In this document: positions 60,430-64,000 of the stretch, piece by piece
How the letters are laid out: the number at the start of each line of letters is the position of its first letter
Position numbering within the stretch: the first letter of the stretch is position 1
Source of the DNA: Cristatella mucedo
Taxonomy: Eukaryota; Bryozoa; Phylactolaemata; Cristatellidae
Reading direction: 5' to 3'
NCBI GenBank assembly: GCA_009760855.2
Contig: WPIO01000014.1
Location: forward strand, 4,756,001 to 4,820,000
Length of the DNA stretch: 64,000 bases
The notes under the pieces: model-generated
Databases searched by the model: none
Told to the model about the DNA's origin: nothing
What the model saw: only the letters and a program-made list of their open reading frames with translations
Made by a program: the position numbers and the translations under genes

Positions 60430-60690
60430 TGTAAGCTGACGCTCTGACGCCAAGCACACGTTGGTACACAAACGACGAAACACAGACACAGAGGGGCCTT
60501 CAACACTGGTGCATTCCGTCAACGGTCGTAGCGTTACACCACCGCCGTTTTCCCCCTCCGGCCCGTATCCCACTGCCTCCTCCTGCCTATGCGGTGGCTC
60601 CCCCTTGTAAAGCATCCACTCATTCACCCATAATCCAATGTAACACATAAACCAATAAAAATATAAACCCGCAATAACCAATAAACCACA
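60430..60690 (-). repeat. 5' LTR (minus sense)
   Basis: Begins TGTGGTTTATTGG at 60690 and ends GTCAGCTTACA at 60430 on the minus strand, the usual TG...CA borders. Confidence 0.7.
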
Positions 60691-60747
60691 TGCATTTCCA
60701 ACTTCATCCGCCTGCTTCGGGCTTCATTGCCTGACCATCTGGTGGAG

Positions 60748-60918
60748 TCGTGATGGCACACCAGGTAAGGCGTTTGCTTTTCAGGACCTCGACCCCGAGG
60801 TTGTTGGTTCGAATCCTATGGTGAGCGATCCTTAATCGCTGCTGCAAGCGATGGTGATAGCCGTAAAGGCTCTTCTATCACTATACAAAAGAAGCTGTTC
60901 AATCAGCTAGTATATGGC
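60748..60918 (+). mobile_element. tRNA-derived SINE copy
   Basis: GATGGCACACCAGGTAAGGC head, B box TTGGTTCGAATCCTATGG, body GGTGATAGCCGTAAAGGCTC, end GAAGCTGTTCAATCAGCTAG. Well preserved. Confidence 0.8.
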
Positions 60919-61271
60919 TATTCTCTTGAGGAAGTTTTTGTCTCAGCGAGGGGCACGGCTAAACTCGTAGCGTCCGTCGAGAGGCAGACATCCGCTTCCG
61001 CGAGCGCCGCCTCTCGAGCTGGTTGAGAATATGATACATAGGTAAAGAAATTTTTTTTTTCTTTTCATAGCACGCGATTTGAACTGAATCGCTGTCCAGG
61101 CGCTACACGTACACCGCACTGCTCGCAGTAGGATTCGCTGGCTACGCTTGGCTGCCCCTCCCACACACCCCCCCCCCAGGGTCCGCCACGGGCTTTCTTC
61201 CACGTGACAGGAGCGTCAGCTTCGAAAGGCGTTCGCGGCGCCTGAGGCGCGGCAGGGCCCTCGACGCTTTC
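60919..61271. other. Intergenic, no gene seen
   Basis: A T run (about 61051-61060) and a poly-C run (about 61170-61178) only. Confidence 0.5.
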
Positions 61272-61428
61272 GGGGTGAGCCTTGACGGCACACTAGTTAA
61301 AGTGGTAGTGGGTTCGAATCCTGCTATGGGCGATCCGCTTTTATTGCTACTACAAGCGGTGGTGAAAGCCGTAAAGGCTCTTCTGTCGCTGCACAAAAAG
61401 AGGCTGTTAAATCAACTAGTATTTTTCA
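61272..61428 (+). mobile_element. tRNA-derived SINE with a head deletion
   Basis: GACGGCACACTAGTTAAAGT joins directly to GGTAGTGGGTTCGAATCCTG, so the stretch between the A and B boxes is missing. Body and AGAGGCTGTTAAATCAACTA end are intact. Confidence 0.78.
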
Positions 61429-61709
61429 ACGTTTTCAGATTTTAAAAAAAGCGGAGATTCGTCAGCGAACTCGGATATGCGAGCGCCGGCGTAGCATTCG
61501 CAGACGGCGGCGTAAGCGGGAGCAGCCGGCGAGGTTTGCAGTTGCAACTCAACTCGCGGTGAACATTTATTTTGTCAAGGGTGTGGTTTGATGCTCCGAC
61601 AGCAAGCAAGCGACGGTACGGAAACACCAAACGTCCGAAAACCACTGCGCATTTGGGCTCGAAGCACGGCGGCTTATAGCCGTTCTCTCCTCCCCCCCCC
61701 CCGCTCCCA

Positions 61710-61860
61710 CCAACTAGTACGGCGTCGTCTATTTATAGATTGAGCGCACTTTCGGCTGTGAGCACAGTGCCCGTAGCACTGCCTCTCATCCTGCTAGAGG
61801 CACTGTGCACATCCCCGGAAGTGCGCTGGGTCTACGAATGCACGACGCCGTAGTAGTTGG
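61710..61860. repeat. Foldback (imperfect long hairpin), 151 bp
   Basis: Outer arms CCAACTAGTACGGCGTCGT and ACGACGCCGTAGTAGTTGG (one mismatch), inner pairs AGCGCACTT/AAGTGCGCT, GCACAGTG/CACTGTGC and GCCTCT/AGAGGC. Most of the sequence can pair with itself. Confidence 0.9.
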
Positions 61861-62084
61861 TCCGCCCACAGGGCGCTGCTCGGGCGTTGACCGGGCGCTT
61901 ACCGGCCGCTCCGGTAAGTGCCAGAGCTCTCACCATCCGACCTCCGCCGTGGGTCGGAGCTCGACTCTAGCCGGATATCGCCCCTCGAAAGCGCGCGCGG
62001 CAACAGGCTCGCGCTCGTGGGCGCGCGCTGTCAACATTTCTCGCCTCCTGACACCACCGAGCGCTACTACAGTTTCTTGTTCGT

Positions 62085-62200
62085 TAATAATAATGATAAT
62101 GCACTAGATAAAGCGCCCTCAGAGAACTCAATCTCTTTCATGGCGCTTTACAGTTGTTGCAGAATTCACTTCCGAAAGCCTTAGTTCTTGCAAACATCGT
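62085..62200 (-). mobile_element. LINE 3' tail, inverted
   Basis: AATAATAATGATAATGCACT, AAAGCGCCCTCAGAGAACTC and CATGGCGCTTTACAGTTG: a family B tail. Confidence 0.7.
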
Positions 62201-62579
62201 ATGCGGAAACCGATACAGCTGAGACCTTTTTTAAAGCTTATCTGTTTGTTGTTTGACCGTGGCGCGTAAGAAATTGCGTGCCTATAGACGTCTAAATGCT
62301 TATCGCTTCGGGCTGCTGGGTCTGCCAAACCGGCGGCGCGTTAGATACGCCGGCGGCTAGTGACCTGCGTGTTAATTATGAGCGTGCATACCTATTATCG
62401 CTTCGCTATCGCAATTCAAATGCATTCCTAGATGTTACTGCTGTTGCTAGGGTCCGTGAATTATGCATTAACGAAAGAAAAACGCCCCGGAGTCAACGCA
62501 AAGGCTGGGGCCGAGAGCTCAGGCACCGTTCGTTTGGCGGGAGCTGCAAGCTGAGTACCCGCTCCGTTTGGTATTCCTA

Positions 62580-64000
62580 GAATTGTCTCGAGCCGATCAT
62601 TTCCTTCTTCCTCAAGAGTCACTGTGAATCTCTCTAACTTAAGCGTCATCAAGCTTGCTCTTACTGCGGTGGCCCAACTTAATGCTTGTCTTTGGAATCC
62701 TCACTCGAAGCTATAAACCCCTTTTTAAATAAGCGACCTTAATTCTGAGAAAGGTCTCGACCTGCTCGCCTTGACTGAAACTTGGCTAAAATTGGTTAAC
62801 TGCCCAACAATTAAAGACGCAATCCCAACTGGCTTCTCTTTTTTCACTACCCGGCATCAATCAAAATTGAAGGTTGAGTCGCTATTCTCACACGCTAGAA
62901 CTTCGATTTCAAACCTTTTGCAGTACTATCGAAGCAGTCTTTCGAATCTATCGTCTTGAGTTCACCCAACAACAAGCTGCCGATGGTGGCAGTAGTCTAT
63001 CGCCAACCAGGTACCAAGCCATCCTTTATTTCAGATTTATCTGATCTTATTTTGATTTTGTGTGCAAGAAATTGATCTTTCCTCATTATGGATGATTTTA
63101 AAATTAATTTCGATAACATATCTGACGCCTTCAGCACTGAATTTCGTGCCCTGACTGACTCATTGTCTCTTGTGGCTCATGTGCACGTCCCTACTCACAT
63201 CAAGGGTCACACACTCAATCAGATTTTCTCATACAACTGCACTTTGTCACAAACAATTATAACCAAATTCTGCTTATCTGACCACATGCAGATCTCATTC
63301 AGTCTACAATGTGTGCCCTCCTCCTCATCATCTGAAATCGCCAGTGAATCGAAAAGCCTCAAGACCTCTGACATCGGTGCTGTTCGTGCGAGAATATCTG
63401 CTTCACCTCTGCTGCTCAATCCCTCTTCCGACCTGTGATCATTGGTAAATTTCTGCAACACGACACTAGTAGACATGCTCGACGAGTTTGCACCTCTGAC
63501 TAAGCACACTATGCGCCCTCGCTCGGACAGCATTCGGTTTACCACAGACATTAAACTAGCTAGGTCTACTAAGCACGTGCTTAAAAAAGCATACAAAGGA
63601 TCAGGACTGACTGTCCATCGACAGGCATACGACGACTACTGTAGATCGTACCATCAATCCAAGCAAAAGCCAAGGTAGACTTCTATAAAATTATTGTTTA
63701 ATCACAGATTCACAATTCAAAAATGCTGATGTCGACGATCAACCATCTCCTTAACTGCTCCTAGGCTTGATCCCTACCTAGTGATCCCTGTGATGAGCTT
63801 GTTTCTAGGTGATCGTTTTTAGCTTCTTTGTCACAAGATAGACAAGATCAGGGAGTCCATTATTAAGATGGCAACATCCCATGGAATCCCGTCCTTCAAG
63901 GCCATGCAGCACTATAATGTCTACATTCAAGAAGGTCACAAATGACATCGTCCTGAAGTTTATATCCCATTCACTGTTCTGCTTCTACGATGCATTGATC
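62580..64000 (+). mobile_element. LINE ORF2 endonuclease region, broken, cut by right edge
   Basis: Reads LNSEKGLDLLALTETWL-like (about 62740-62790), a DFKINFDNISDAFSTEF block (63091), VHVPTHIKGHTLNQIF, and a linker with ARSTKHVLKKAYKGSG, then KIRESIIKMATSHGIPS. These are the conserved blocks of the APE-type endonuclease of CR1/L2-like LINEs and the stretch before reverse transcriptase. Several stops and frameshifts. The usual GDFN is changed to DDFK here. The reverse transcriptase would lie past the edge. Confidence 0.82.

Larger units (their letters stand above)
58974..60690 (-). mobile_element. Small LTR retrotransposon, gag-like ORF only
   Basis: Two direct repeats, 60430-60690 (5' LTR on the minus strand, TG...CA) and 58974 to about 59208 (3' LTR), share AGCTGACGCTCTGACGCCAA, GGTGAATTCCGTCAAC-like and CCCGCAATAA strings but have clearly diverged. 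The 1.2 kb between them has a gag-like ORF and no sign of protease, reverse transcriptase or integrase, so it would need enzymes from another element. No target site duplication was clear. Confidence 0.75.

Overview
The window is metazoan nuclear DNA. It has split genes with GT-AG introns, long introns packed with repeats, LINE, SINE, Tc1-like and LTR element remnants, and long AT, TC and CA microsatellites. The animal cannot be named from the sequence. The gene set and the CR1/L2-type LINE and tRNA-SINE debris suit an invertebrate, but that is inference.

Three protein genes can be built exon by exon, with every checked splice phase agreeing. (1) The 5' part of a KDM5/JARID1 histone H3K4 demethylase runs leftward from a start codon at 10311 and leaves the window at its left edge; nine exons encode JmjN, ARID and the first PHD finger. 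(2) CCDC77, a coiled-coil centrosomal protein, runs rightward; nine exons from 13500 to the stop at 32991-32993 are identified, and its first exon with the start codon was not found. (3) An IQSEC/BRAG-type ARF guanine nucleotide exchange factor runs leftward from about 58374 to a stop at 38926; nine exons give 1,006 codons plus a stop, with a coiled-coil start, a 600-codon low-complexity exon, a Sec7 domain and a PH domain.

Layout: 1-10311 KDM5; 10312-13499 a divergent gap that should hold the KDM5 promoter and the start of CCDC77; 13500-32993 CCDC77, whose introns hold an inverted copy of its own exon, a decayed Tc1-like transposon, a pogo/Tigger-like deletion element, LINE remnants with a nested SINE, and a 21-bp minisatellite; 32994-38925 a gap between the convergent CCDC77 and IQSEC 3' ends; 38926-58374 IQSEC, mostly a 15-kb first intron full of microsatellites; 58375-64000 the GC-rich IQSEC 5' flank, a small LTR element with a gag-like ORF, SINEs, a foldback sequence, and the start of a broken LINE at the right edge.

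The three genes act in different processes (chromatin, centrosome, ARF/membrane traffic) and nothing suggests they work as a unit. The most unusual features are the inverted exon copy in CCDC77 intron 1, the IQSEC protein without a visible IQ motif, the block-structured minisatellite, and two hairpins at 47.0 and 61.8 kb. I saw no CRISPR array, operon or rRNA gene, and no intact tRNA gene.
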